From: Actinobacteria bacterium 69-20
Lineage (GTDB): Bacteria > Actinomycetota > Actinomycetes > Mycobacteriales > Nakamurellaceae
DNA length: 64,000 bases
Direction of reading: 5' to 3'
Assembly (NCBI GenBank): GCA_001897425.1
Contig: MKSW01000013.1
Coordinates: forward strand, 211,500 to 275,499
The position numbers and the translations under genes were made by a program. Positions 34,439-43,794 of this stretch are shown here, one piece after another. A model generated the notes under the pieces. That model was not told where the DNA came from and ran no database searches. It worked only from the letters and a program-made list of their open reading frames with translations. Within the stretch, counting starts at the first letter, position 1; the number at the start of each line of letters is the position of its first letter.

Positions 34439-35160
34439 CGCCCGGCGATCACGATGATCACGGCAACACTGGCTGCCGACCAAGCGGCTACCGTGGCCGC
34501 ATCGGCGCTGCCGACCAGCACGTCGACGGTGCGGCCGCCCGAAGCATCAGTGGCGCCGACCGCGTAAACGACGGCCCGAATCGGACCGGTCGACCGCACC
34601 GCGGCTTGTGCGGCGGATTGACCGTCGCGGTCTGCGCGGGTGATCCAGACCTGTTGTCGGGCAGCTAGTTCCGTGGTGGGCAGCATGCCGGGTTTGACGG
34701 CGACGCCGACCAGCGCCTGGCCGTCGGCGGGGATCTGCCCGGCCATCACGTCGCCAATTGTGAGGAGGGAGCCGGCGTGTAGGTCGGTCGCAGCGAGCTT
34801 GCGTATCGCGGTGCTGCGTTCGGTCCAAAGCATCGGATGCAAAGCTGGGTCGGTGGCAATCTGGGCCTCGACGAGATCGGCGGCCGCGATCGGCTGCCCC
34901 CACGGCACATCCGCCGATAGTGCGACCACGGCGACGCGGTGCGAGGCGCTCGAGGCGAGTCCATAAGCTCCCACGGCGCCGAGCACCACCAGCACCGCGC
35001 CCGCGGCGAGTAGCAGCGGCCGGCGCCGCCGTTTCGGCTGCGGCAACGCGGGCGCTGGCAAAACTCGGCCCGGCTCCCCGTCGAGACGCGAGGCCGGGGC
35101 TGCGTCACGACGTGTTGCGGCGCCGTTCTCTGTGGTTCGAGTTTCGGTTCGAAGGCTCAT
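34435..35160 (-). CDS. SAF-domain (CpaB/RcpC-like) pilus protein
   Basis: 241 residues from ATG 35160 (GGTGG upstream). Cytoplasmic Arg/Pro-rich tail, one membrane helix (PLLLAAGAVLVVLGAVGAYGLASS, about 48-70), then an extracytoplasmic SAF/beta-clip domain (DVPWGQPIAAADLVEAQIATDPALH, GSLLTIGDVMAG) and a hydrophobic C-terminal segment. CpaB-like proteins form part of the Tad secretion conduit. Coupled to tadZ by a 4-nt overlap. Confidence 0.75.
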   Translation of the reverse strand: MSLRTETRTTENGAATRRDAAPASRLDGEPGRVLPAPALPQPKRRRRPLLLAAGAVLVVLGAVGAYGLASSASHRVAVVALSADVPWGQPIAAADLVEAQIATDPALHPMLWTERSTAIRKLAATDLHAGSLLTIGDVMAGQIPADGQALVGVAVKPGMLPTTELAARQQVWITRADRDGQSAAQAAVRSTGPIRAVVYAVGATDASGGRTVDVLVGSADAATVAAWSAASVAVIIVIAGR

Positions 35161-35189
35161 CGCATTCCACCAGGTCTCTTTGCGTGTCG

Positions 35190-36044
35190 TTAGTTGCCGG
35201 CGACGATGACGGTGCGCCACTCGCCGACCCGGACCGGTGCCATCGAGCGGGTCGTGACGCTGTCGGTTCCGGCTTCGCCGGTGTTCGCCGACCAGGTGAT
35301 CGCCCAGGTTGCCGACGCGGTGACCGGCCACGCTCCCGTTCCGTTCGTGCGCTCATCGAGGGAGCGCAGTCGGTATGTGTAGCCGCACGGCGGAGCCCAC
35401 AGATCCGCACCCGACCACGGCGCCTTGCCGCCGCCCGTGCACGAGACATCAACCGCATCGGGTTCACCCATCGACCACGTCACCGAGGCCAGTGTCGCGG
35501 TCGCCGTGACCGTCACCGTCCGATCCGTGGCCGAAGCCGACACCGGATCCGGATTCGAAACCCACAGCCACACCGGAACATTCACCGCCACCTGCTCCGC
35601 ATTCGGCCCAAAGGCGATACGCGGCAACGGAATCGGCAGCTTCGCAATCGCCTCCTGCGCCAGGGAGTACGGGTCCGGCGGCGGATCGGTGTTCTTCAGT
35701 ACTGCGAATATGTCCGGGGCTTGCCAATCAGTTGCGCCGCAGCCCGTCTGCATCAGCACATAGTCGGCCGGGTCCGCACCTGCGGGGATGTACTGCATCC
35801 AGACCGGGTCATCAGGTTTGGGTTGCCCAATAGCAACTGCAAAGCAGGGTTGGTCGCTGGAATTTGTCGGTCCCTGGCCCTCTCCATCTCCGTTTATGCC
35901 TGCGCAGACAACGTACTCGAACGAAATTGGGTCCAAATATCCACAGGTCTCAGCAGATGCGATTGGTGTCGTCGCGACACTGAATATGGCCGCGAGGCCA
36001 GCGCTCGCGACCACGCACAGGAGTGAACGAACTGCGATCAGCAT
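35190..36044 (-). CDS. exported protein of unknown function in the Tad operon
   Basis: 284 residues with a signal peptide (cut near ASA-ETCGYL). Mature protein has about six cysteines (ETCGYL, VVCAG, QPCFAV, TGCGATDW, DVSCTGGG, APPCGYTYR) that could make three disulfides, a Pro-rich middle and a Trp-rich C-terminal beta region (WSMGEPDAVDVSC, WPVTASATWAITW). No family recognised; similar exported proteins accompany actinobacterial Tad loci. It could be a surface adhesin or pilus-tip component. Its base composition is slightly less GC-rich than its neighbours. Confidence 0.65.
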   Translation of the reverse strand: MLIAVRSLLCVVASAGLAAIFSVATTPIASAETCGYLDPISFEYVVCAGINGDGEGQGPTNSSDQPCFAVAIGQPKPDDPVWMQYIPAGADPADYVLMQTGCGATDWQAPDIFAVLKNTDPPPDPYSLAQEAIAKLPIPLPRIAFGPNAEQVAVNVPVWLWVSNPDPVSASATDRTVTVTATATLASVTWSMGEPDAVDVSCTGGGKAPWSGADLWAPPCGYTYRLRSLDERTNGTGAWPVTASATWAITWSANTGEAGTDSVTTRSMAPVRVGEWRTVIVAGN

Positions 36045-36778
36045 GACTCGGGCGGATTCGGTGTCGTGATGTCATTCAGGAACCAGAGCTCAGGTTTTTC
36101 GCCATAGTAGAAGCTGATACTGAACGTTCTCGAAAATCGGGACACGACGTCAGGTTTCAGAACCGATTCGCCTTGGCCGTCAATCACGTTGTACTTACTG
36201 AGATCCACACACGTCTTGATCTGCACATTATGTTTGACCGCGCTGAGAACCTCGGCGGTGTAGCCAGCTTCGCCGACCTGATGAATGCCTTGTTTGATGA
36301 ACGTGTTGATCAACGACATCTGCTTCAGCGCCGCAGGGTCATTGGCGTACTGGTAAATCGTCGTCTTCCAGTCCTTGCCGCCGGGATCTTGCAGGGACTG
36401 ATCGAACACGCGCATCGCGTTTCGCCACACCGAGACAGCCTGATTCGCGATCTTCAAATCCGCCCCGGTGATCGTGGCGGGGATCGTGACCGGGATGGCG
36501 TCGTATACGTCGCCGGTGACGGTGGTCGACGGCGCGGTCGACGAGACCGTGGTACCTGTCGTCGACGTGCTGGTGGGTGAGCTGCTCGTGGTCGTCGTGC
36601 CGTTCAGCCACGATTCGATGGGGTCCGGGGTCGTCGATCCGGCGGTCGTCGGCGCGGTCGTGCCCGCCGTGTTGGTGGCAGGGTCTGAGGTTGTGCTGGG
36701 TTCGGTGGCCGTGATGGCGGTGCAGGAGGCAAGCGTCATCGTGGTCGCGGTCAGTACGGCTGCGATCAATCGCTTCAT
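36038..36778 (-). CDS. lipoprotein with Thr/Ser-rich linker
   Basis: 246 residues. Lipobox LASCTA (Cys19) followed by a low-complexity Thr/Ser/Pro linker to about residue 90, then a compact domain (DLKIANQAVSVWRNAMRVFDQSLQDPGGKDW to CVDLSKYNVIDGQGESVL). The end part resembles the extracytoplasmic fold of mycobacterial lipoproteins that accompany transfer genes, but no family is certain. Overlaps the VirD4-like gene by 4 nt and the next gene by 7 nt. Confidence 0.7.
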   Translation of the reverse strand: MKRLIAAVLTATTMTLASCTAITATEPSTTSDPATNTAGTTAPTTAGSTTPDPIESWLNGTTTTSSSPTSTSTTGTTVSSTAPSTTVTGDVYDAIPVTIPATITGADLKIANQAVSVWRNAMRVFDQSLQDPGGKDWKTTIYQYANDPAALKQMSLINTFIKQGIHQVGEAGYTAEVLSAVKHNVQIKTCVDLSKYNVIDGQGESVLKPDVVSRFSRTFSISFYYGEKPELWFLNDITTPNPPESC

Positions 36779-38613
36779 CGCTTCGTCACCTCCCCACCGA
36801 CGATGGAGGTTTGCCCATCGTGCACTCGCATCACGGAATTATCAACATTTCGAGTGAATGCAGCGTGAATCTCGTCGGAATTGCACCTTGCTGACCGACG
36901 TTGAGAACGGTGTCTGGCACCGGTGCGGTCGGTCCAGCGGCGCATTCGGATGACCGCGGGCGGCACGGATCGCAGGAGCAGCATCGCCGCGCCGTCCGGC
37001 AGGGTGCGGAGCCGTCCCGAGTCAAGGATCGGGATGCGGCGCAGCGATGAGGAGCGGCTGCGTTGCCCGTCATACCCGCGGCTTTCCGCCCAGGTGATTT
37101 CGTCGCGGTCGCCGACCACGAAGACGAGATCGCGCAGGTCACCGGCGTCACTGCCACCACCCAAAATGATCTTGGTGGTCGAGGCGTCCCATAGGGTTGC
37201 GGCGGCCTGCTCTCCCCATTTGTGGCGGGCCTGTGCCAGGGATTGCAGGATCGCCCAGGTGCAGATGCCGGTGCCGCCGCCCTCCGACATCAGGGTTGGC
37301 AGAGATGGCAGGGGTGAGAGGTTGCCGATCTCGTTGAGCATCATCGTGATCGGCGGATCCAGCCTGGCCCCGGGTGATGCGGCGGCGAGATGCCGTGCGG
37401 TTTCCACGATGTCCTCGATGAACGCCGCGACCAGGTTCGCCGCCGCCCCCGCCCCGGTCGCGGTGCCCACCAGATACAGGGTGCCGCAGTCTTGGATGAA
37501 CGCGGCGGGGTCGAACTGCTCCCCCGGCGCAGGCGACACCGCTGCCAGCACATCCGGATCGCCCAGCGCGGCCAACGACTGCCGGACGCCGAGCCACACG
37601 GAGTCGCGCTGCCGCGGGTCGGAATCCGCCACCGCGTTCAGGGCGGTGGCCCAGCCGGCGGGTGCGCGCGGGTGGGTGTCGAGGATCGCGATTGCGTCCT
37701 GCACCGCCGCCGGGGTGAGCGACCAGCGATACAAGTCCGCCGCGCCCCGGTGATCCAGGGCGGCGGCCATCAGCAGGGCGCGCAGCGCGGCCTCGGTCTG
37801 GCCCTGCCAAAACCCGCCATCCTCGGCGCCCTTGCCGGTTCCCGCGGCCAGGCCGGCGGCGCGAATCATCGCCGTCATGGGCTTGTCACAGCCCCGGGTC
37901 AAAGACCAGCGCAAGCCGACCTGCATGTCGCCGGCGAGATGTTGCGGATCGAACACCGCCACCGGGCCGAGAGTCTTTCTGGCTTCGATGGTTTGGTGAA
38001 TGTTGTCCGGCCGGGTCGAGGTCGATATCACCGCGCCCGGTGCGTCGAGGATGACGTTGACCACCAGGTACCGGTCCTTACCGGACCTCGCGGCGCCGAG
38101 CACCACGACGGAATCCTCGACCGACGTCCACGCCTCAATCCCACGTGCCACGCCGATCCGGAACCCGACATCGTGTGCTTCCGGTTTGTGGATGGAGGGG
38201 CGGAGATGCCGGCCGCGTTTGCGTACCGCGCGCGGCGAACAGGCATGACGGATCTCCCGCTTCGAGGCCGTTCCGGGCAGCCGGAACACATCCACGCTGG
38301 TCGGGCTCGAGCTCGTCGCGAACAGGCGGCGAGCGGCAACCACCAGAGCGATCGCGATGCCGACGATGACGGCAGTCACTGCCCAGTAGATTGTCGGGCC
38401 AGGCGCCGCCTCACCCCATGCCCCGGCGGGTTGGCCGGTGTGGGCGAAGGCTTCTACTCCGGCGAACAGCCCGCCGTGGGGGTGTTCGCCGGCGATGACA
38501 ATCGCGAGCGCGCCGCCTGCCCACAGCGCACCGATGAGCCCAGCCGCGCCGAGAATGATGGCGGCCCAGGCGGTGTCGTTCGACGGGCGCACCGTCGATT
38601 GGGTTTGCGTCAT
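36775..38613 (-). CDS. VirD4/TraD-type coupling protein
   Basis: 612 residues from ATG 38613 (ATGA overlap with the ArdC-like gene). Two N-terminal membrane helices (about 14-40 and 75-98), then the RecA-like motor: Walker A variant VVLGAARSGKDRYLVV (about 163-178), GAVISTSTRPDNI, TLYLVGTATGAGAAANLVAAFIEDIVE, Walker B region PPITMMLNEIGNL, and an arginine/sensor region ILQSLAQARHKWGEQAAATLWDAS. It couples the relaxosome to the secretion channel. Here it is transcribed at the head of the Tad operon, not with the VirB4 operon. Confidence 0.9.
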   Translation of the reverse strand: MTQTQSTVRPSNDTAWAAIILGAAGLIGALWAGGALAIVIAGEHPHGGLFAGVEAFAHTGQPAGAWGEAAPGPTIYWAVTAVIVGIAIALVVAARRLFATSSSPTSVDVFRLPGTASKREIRHACSPRAVRKRGRHLRPSIHKPEAHDVGFRIGVARGIEAWTSVEDSVVVLGAARSGKDRYLVVNVILDAPGAVISTSTRPDNIHQTIEARKTLGPVAVFDPQHLAGDMQVGLRWSLTRGCDKPMTAMIRAAGLAAGTGKGAEDGGFWQGQTEAALRALLMAAALDHRGAADLYRWSLTPAAVQDAIAILDTHPRAPAGWATALNAVADSDPRQRDSVWLGVRQSLAALGDPDVLAAVSPAPGEQFDPAAFIQDCGTLYLVGTATGAGAAANLVAAFIEDIVETARHLAAASPGARLDPPITMMLNEIGNLSPLPSLPTLMSEGGGTGICTWAILQSLAQARHKWGEQAAATLWDASTTKIILGGGSDAGDLRDLVFVVGDRDEITWAESRGYDGQRSRSSSLRRIPILDSGRLRTLPDGAAMLLLRSVPPAVIRMRRWTDRTGARHRSQRRSARCNSDEIHAAFTRNVDNSVMRVHDGQTSIVGGEVTKR

Positions 38614-39725
38614 CGCGACACCCCCATTGCCGCGACCCTGGCCGGTTGCCGGTCTCGCCTGTTGTAGAGGGTTGGGGCCTCGCGGCGCTGCTGCCCGGCC
38701 CGCTGCTTCTCGATGCCCTGCTGCTCGATGCGCTCTTGAAGGCCGGGCGGCTGGCCGGACCCCCACTGCCTGGTGGGCAGTTCGTCGAGAACTCGGCGGG
38801 CGGTGGCGATCACCCGGGTGCCAGTCTGCCGCACGGTAGCCAGGCCCTCGTCGCGGCTCGCCCAGGTGGAGATGTAAGGAAGCGAGTAGTCGGAGGTGTC
38901 CATTCCGTGCGCCGCGCCGATCAGGAACGCGACCGACTCGGCCTCGACCTCCTTCGACCCGCGCGTCACCGCCATCGCCGCCGCCAGATCCACCCGGCCG
39001 TCCTCACCCCGCGGATCATGGAGCAGCGCGTGCCCCAACTCATGACAAAGCGTTTTTACTCTTGCTGCGTCATCCATGTCGGCCCGGATCGTGACCGTCA
39101 TGTCGCTCCAGTTGGTCATTCCGTTCGCCCCGCCCAACGTGGCGGCCGATGGCGAGTCGCACAGCGTGAACCCTTGTGCCGCAACCTGTTCCGCCAAACC
39201 GGCCCACAGCCCGTCCGGGGCACGGCCAGCCAGAATCAGCGGCGCGGGCGGCTGCGGGATCGGCTCGCCCTCGGTCTGGGAAATGTCGAACACGGTCGCC
39301 AGATCGAACGGCCTGTTCGGGTTCAGTCGGGATCGCTGCCGGACCGGCGCGCCCGGCCGGGCACGCTCGGTCCGCGCCATGCGCCGCCACTCGCCGCTGC
39401 CGAGGTCCCTGGTTTCGCGCCACTGGATCCGGTTCGGCCGCAGGATCTTGTAGCCGTGTTGGCCACCCTGGACCTGCCGACCCATCGCCTGCCACTGCCG
39501 AAAACCCGCCACTATCGACGGCTCCGCTACTGTCACCCGGCCGTCCGCGAACGCGGCCTGATGCTGCGCGTAGATCAGCAACACGTTGTCGAACGAGTAG
39601 TTGTGAAGCCGGGCCGCGGCCGTCATCGCCGCCCGCCAATCATCCGACGCAAACACCGCCTCGACCGACGCCGCCAGCGCCTCCTGCACCGCCTTGAGCC
39701 GGTCGTCGACATCGTCCGTACCCAT
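38610..39725 (-). CDS. ardC: ArdC-like antirestriction protein with zinc-protease motif
   Basis: 371 residues from ATG 39725 (GGAGG upstream). N-terminal ssDNA-binding domain of the ArdC/DUF1738 kind (SFDNVLLIYAQHQAAFADGRVTVAEPSIVAGFRQWQAMGRQVQGGQHGYKIL), then an IrrE/ImmA-like metallopeptidase domain with CHELGHALLH and a downstream Glu (EVEAESVAFLIG). ArdC relatives protect incoming single-stranded plasmid DNA from restriction. First gene after 29-bp element B, so it should be expressed earliest in the recipient. Confidence 0.85.
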   Translation of the reverse strand: MGTDDVDDRLKAVQEALAASVEAVFASDDWRAAMTAAARLHNYSFDNVLLIYAQHQAAFADGRVTVAEPSIVAGFRQWQAMGRQVQGGQHGYKILRPNRIQWRETRDLGSGEWRRMARTERARPGAPVRQRSRLNPNRPFDLATVFDISQTEGEPIPQPPAPLILAGRAPDGLWAGLAEQVAAQGFTLCDSPSAATLGGANGMTNWSDMTVTIRADMDDAARVKTLCHELGHALLHDPRGEDGRVDLAAAMAVTRGSKEVEAESVAFLIGAAHGMDTSDYSLPYISTWASRDEGLATVRQTGTRVIATARRVLDELPTRQWGSGQPPGLQERIEQQGIEKQRAGQQRREAPTLYNRRDRQPARVAAMGVSR

Positions 39726-39768
39726 CACAGAGCCTCCATCTACTCGCTGCTACGAGGTGTCTGCTGAG

Positions 39769-39797
39769 TAAGGGCGCCCGGGCCGCGCGCTAGTGGG
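39769..39797 (-). promoter_or_regulatory. 29-bp transfer-operon element, copy B
   Basis: On the minus strand it reads CCCACTAGCGCG...GGGCGCCCTTA, 43 bp upstream of the ardC-like start and oriented toward the 15-kb Tad operon. The most divergent of the four copies at its downstream end. Confidence 0.65.
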
Positions 39798-40292
39798 GCA
39801 GAACGACTCGCCCAGGGGCAGCGGAATATTGCCTGAGCTGCAGTTTTACGGCATCGAAATATTTTGTAAGTGACGCAGCGATGTCCTGCCGGACCTTGGT
39901 ACCGGTGGCGTGGTAGTACGTTGCGGAATCGCCCGTTTGGATTCGTGGCTCACGCATGGGGGCGCGAATAACGACTCGAAGGTGTTACGGACCGCCGTTG
40001 CGCTTCGTCATCGTTTCGGGCTGCCCACAGATACGCAACTGAAATGCATCTCGTCGGACCGGCCGGCGGCCAGCTCCGTGACGGTCGCGTGGGCGTTTTG
40101 CGAGCAAGGTCTTGCGCAGGCAGGGCCGCTTTCCGCCTGTCGGCGATAGCGGCGGGACACTCGTCCGGTCGGTCGCCGCACTCGCTGGCGCGGACGTGGC
40201 CTCCGATATTCGCGAGGTCACCTGCTCGCTGGGTGATGGCGATGTCGATCGCGGCTCGGCCATGAGAGGCACGGGAGGAAAACTTGATGTAA
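39798..40292. other. intergenic region between divergent operons
   Basis: About 500 bp with lower GC patches (GGAATATTG, CGAAATATTTTG near 39820-39870). A minus-strand frame from 40321 (MANSIERMF...) overlaps the SOS box but has no recognisable domain. No supported gene. Confidence 0.4.
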
Positions 40293-40308
40293 TCGAACAT
40301 TCGTTCGA
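40293..40308. promoter_or_regulatory. SOS (LexA) box
   Basis: TCGAACATTCGTTCGA is a perfect mycobacterial-type LexA site (TCGAAC-N4-GTTCGA), 112 bp upstream of the dnaE2 start. Confidence 0.85.
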
Positions 40309-40419
40309 TACTGTTCGCCATGTGTCCTGAGGCGTTGGCGGAGCGTATGGCCGCCTCCTGCTATCCCGGTGGACTTTCCGCCTCGGTGAGTGGCCGGCTG
40401 TTGGAGGACAGGTTGTCTC

Positions 40420-43400
40420 GTGAGTGGGTTTACGAATCCGGATGTGCCGTGGCCGGTGATGGAGGCCCAGTTGTCGGGCCGGCCGGTTCCGGTCCGGGAG
40501 GATGCCCCGGTGTCGCGGAAGCGGCGGGCCTACGTGCCGGGGCCGTTGCGGCGGGCGTCCCCGGGGGTCCGGTTCGCCGAGTTGCACACGCACTCCTCGT
40601 ACAGCTTCTTGGATGGTGCGTCCGGGCCGGAGGAAATGGCCGAGGAGGCGGCCCGGCTGGGTTTGTCGGGTCTGGCGGTGACGGATCATGACGGCCTGTA
40701 CGGGGCGCCGCGGTTCGCGGAGGCGGCCGACGCGTTGGGTTTGCCGACGGTGTTCGGCGCCGAGTTGTCGATCGGTCTCACCGCGCCGGTGTCGGCGAGC
40801 GGCAAGGCGGTCGGGGCGCGCACCGGTATCGCGGACCCGCCCGGGCGGCACCTGCTCGTCCTGGCACGGGACCCGGCGGGGTATGCGGCGCTGTCCCGGG
40901 CGATCAGCCTCGCGCATCTGCGCGGCGGCGTGAAAGGGCATCCCGTCTATGACCTGGACGAGTTGGCGGATCTCGCCGCCGGGCGCTGGCTGATCCTGAC
41001 CGGCTGCCGCAAGGGCGCCGTGAGGGCGGCGCTCGAAGGCGCTGGGGGCGGCGAAATGTTCGCGCCGGGCCCGGCCCGCCGGGAATTGGACGGGCTGGTG
41101 GACCGGTTCGGCCGCGGCAACGTCGCCGTGGAACTGACGTTCGCGCTGGAACCGCTCGCCGACGAGCGTTACGAGGCGCTGGCCGGCCTCGCGCAGACGG
41201 CCGGGCTGCCGCTGGTTGCGACCAGCGGGGCGCATGTTTCGTCGCCGGCGAAACGCAGGCTGGCGGCGACGATGGCCGCGATCCGGGCCAGGCGTTCCTT
41301 GGACGAGATGGACGGGTGGCTGCCGGCGTGGAGCGCGGCCATCCTGCGCTCACCCGGCGAGATGGCGGACCGATTCTCCCGGTTCCCGCAGGCCGTAACC
41401 ACGGCCGCGGACCTGGCCGGCGAATGCTCCTTCCCGCTCAAGCTCGTCGCCCCGGACCTGCCGCCGTTTCCCGTCCCCGAGAGTCACGACGGGGAGATGG
41501 ACTACCTGCGGCACTTGACGGCCGCGGGAATGGCCCGCCGTTACGGCCCGGCCTGCGCAGAAAACGAGCCGGCGTACCGGCAGGCGGAGCACGAGCTGGC
41601 GCTGATCGAGCGGCTGCATTTCCCCGGCTATTTCCTGATCGTATGGGAACTGACCCAGTTCTGCGCCGAGCGCCGCATCCTGTGCCAGGGCCGAGGCTCC
41701 GCGGCGAACTCCGTCGTGTGTTACGCGCTGGGTATCACCGCCGCCGACCCGATCCGCTACCAGCTGCTGTTCGAGCGGTTCCTGTCCGAGGAGCGCGGCG
41801 AGCCGCCCGATATCGACGTGGACATCGAGTCCGGCCGCCGCGAGGAGGTCATCCAGCACGTCTACAAGATGCACGGCCGGCACAACGCCGCCCAAGTGGC
41901 GAACGTCATCACCTACCGCGGCAAATCCGCCGTGCGGGATGTCGCCCGGGCTCTGGGCTACGGCAGAGGCCAGCAGGACGCCTGGGCGAAGACGGTGGAG
42001 CATCACCGCTGGGCGCAACCCGGCCAGAGCGGCAACACCGACACCGACGGCGACGCAGGTGGGGTTCCGGCGTTGGTGCGTGACCTGGCCGGGCAGATCG
42101 CCGACCTGCCCCGGCATTTGGGTATCCATTCCGGCGGCATGGTGCTGTGCGACCGGCCGGTCATCGAGGTGTGCCCGGTCGAGCCCGCCCGCATGAAAGA
42201 CCGCACCGTGCTGCAGTGGGACAAGGACGACTGCGCCTACGCCGGGCTGACCAAATTCGACCTGCTCGGCCTGGGCATGCTCTCCGCGATCCGCTACACC
42301 TTCGACATGGCCGAGAAGTGGGACGGCACGGAGCTGTCGCTGTACGGGATCCCGGCCGACGACCCGAAGGTGTTCGACATGCTGTGCGCCGGCGACACCG
42401 TCGGCGTGTTCCAGATCGAATCCCGCGCGCAAATGTCCACCCTGCCCCGGCTCCGCCCCCGAACCTTCTATGACCTGGTCATCGAGATCGCCCTGATCCG
42501 CCCCGGCCCGATCCAGGGCGGGGCCGTGCACCCCTATCTGCGCCGCCGGGACGGCCTGGAACCGGTCACCTACCCGCACCCGTCTCTCGAGCCGGTCCTG
42601 GGACGCACCCTCGGGATCCCCCTGTTCCAGGAACAACTGATGTCGGTGGCCGTGCAGGCCGCCGGCTTCACCCCGGGCGAGGCCGACGAGCTCCGCCGCG
42701 CCATGGGCAACAAACGCAGCCACGCCAAAATGCAGGCGCTACGCGACCGGCTGTACGCCGGCATGGCCGAAAACGACATCACCGGGACGGCGGCCGACCA
42801 GATCTACACCCAGATCGAGGCCTTCGCCTCCTACGGCTTCCCCGAATCGCACTCGATCTCGTTCGCCTTCCTGGCTAACGCGTCCGCCTGGCTGAAGCTG
42901 TACCACCCGGCGGCGTTCCTCGCCGGGCTGCTCGGCGCGCAACCCATGGGCTTCTACACCCCCCAATCTCTCGTGCACGACGCGAGACGTCACGGGGTCA
43001 CGGTCCTGCCCGTCGATATCAACCAGTCGGCGGCCGACGCGACCCTCGAACCGGTAGCGGCCGACCAGCCGCGAACCCCGGCGGTGCGGCTCGGCCTGAC
43101 CGCCGTGCGCGGCATCAGTGACAGTCTCGCCGGCGCCATTGTCGCCGCCCGCACCGCCGGCGGGCCGTTCGGCTCACTGACGGATCTCACCGCCCGGGCC
43201 CGCCTGGACGAGAAACAGTTGGAGGCGCTGGCCACCGCCGGCGCCTTCCAGAGCCTGGATGCCAGTCGGCGGGGCGCCCTGTGGGCCGCCGGGACCGCCG
43301 CGCGGCACCGGCCCGGCCAGCTCGACGCGCCGACCGAACCGGAACCGCCCCCGCTGCCCGGCATGTCCCGCCAAGAACTCCTCGCCGCCGACCTGTGGTC

Positions 43401-43794
43401 GACCGGCATCAGCAGTGACTACCCGACCAGCCTGATCCGCGGCCGGCTCGACCGGCTCGGCGTCCTCACCGCACAGCAGCTTCGCGGCATTGCCGACCGC
43501 ACCCGGGTCACCGTGGCCGGCGTCGTCACCCACCGGCAGCGCCCACCCACCGCGGGCGGTGTCACGTTCCTCAGCCTGGAGGACGAAACCGGCCTGCTCA
43601 ATGTCGTCGTCCCCGCCGGGGTGTGGGCGCGTCACGCGCGCGTCGCACGCACCGCCCGGGCGCTGGTCGTCCGCGGCATGCTCGAACGCAGCGGCCACAC
43701 CAACGACGGACACCCCGGCGCCATCAACATCGTCGCCGAACACCTCCAACGGTTACCGCTCGCCGTACCGGCAGGATCCCGCGACTTCCGGTGA
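40420..43794 (+). CDS. dnaE2: error-prone DNA polymerase DnaE2
   Basis: 1124 residues from GTG 40420 (GGAGG 12 nt upstream; ATG 40462 and GTG 40390 are alternatives). C-family polymerase: PHP domain (ELHTHSSYSFLDGAS, about 55), AVTDHDGLYG, polymerase active site with PDIDVDIES (about 462-470), QGRGSAANS, YGFPESHSISFA, helix-hairpin region and a C-terminal OB domain (VTVAGVVTHRQRPPTAGGVTFLSLEDETG). DnaE2 performs damage-induced mutagenic synthesis with ImuA'/ImuB; neither partner gene is adjacent, so host ImuB would be required. SOS control is indicated by the perfect LexA box. Confidence 0.93.
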   Translation: MSGFTNPDVPWPVMEAQLSGRPVPVREDAPVSRKRRAYVPGPLRRASPGVRFAELHTHSSYSFLDGASGPEEMAEEAARLGLSGLAVTDHDGLYGAPRFAEAADALGLPTVFGAELSIGLTAPVSASGKAVGARTGIADPPGRHLLVLARDPAGYAALSRAISLAHLRGGVKGHPVYDLDELADLAAGRWLILTGCRKGAVRAALEGAGGGEMFAPGPARRELDGLVDRFGRGNVAVELTFALEPLADERYEALAGLAQTAGLPLVATSGAHVSSPAKRRLAATMAAIRARRSLDEMDGWLPAWSAAILRSPGEMADRFSRFPQAVTTAADLAGECSFPLKLVAPDLPPFPVPESHDGEMDYLRHLTAAGMARRYGPACAENEPAYRQAEHELALIERLHFPGYFLIVWELTQFCAERRILCQGRGSAANSVVCYALGITAADPIRYQLLFERFLSEERGEPPDIDVDIESGRREEVIQHVYKMHGRHNAAQVANVITYRGKSAVRDVARALGYGRGQQDAWAKTVEHHRWAQPGQSGNTDTDGDAGGVPALVRDLAGQIADLPRHLGIHSGGMVLCDRPVIEVCPVEPARMKDRTVLQWDKDDCAYAGLTKFDLLGLGMLSAIRYTFDMAEKWDGTELSLYGIPADDPKVFDMLCAGDTVGVFQIESRAQMSTLPRLRPRTFYDLVIEIALIRPGPIQGGAVHPYLRRRDGLEPVTYPHPSLEPVLGRTLGIPLFQEQLMSVAVQAAGFTPGEADELRRAMGNKRSHAKMQALRDRLYAGMAENDITGTAADQIYTQIEAFASYGFPESHSISFAFLANASAWLKLYHPAAFLAGLLGAQPMGFYTPQSLVHDARRHGVTVLPVDINQSAADATLEPVAADQPRTPAVRLGLTAVRGISDSLAGAIVAARTAGGPFGSLTDLTARARLDEKQLEALATAGAFQSLDASRRGALWAAGTAARHRPGQLDAPTEPEPPPLPGMSRQELLAADLWSTGISSDYPTSLIRGRLDRLGVLTAQQLRGIADRTRVTVAGVVTHRQRPPTAGGVTFLSLEDETGLLNVVVPAGVWARHARVARTARALVVRGMLERSGHTNDGHPGAINIVAEHLQRLPLAVPAGSRDFR

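Noticed and set aside
40320..40691. 123-codon frame (MCPEALAERM...) directly after the SOS box
   Set aside because: Runs mostly as an out-of-frame shadow of dnaE2 with Gly/Ala nonsense. A truncated SOS peptide cannot be excluded but is not supported.
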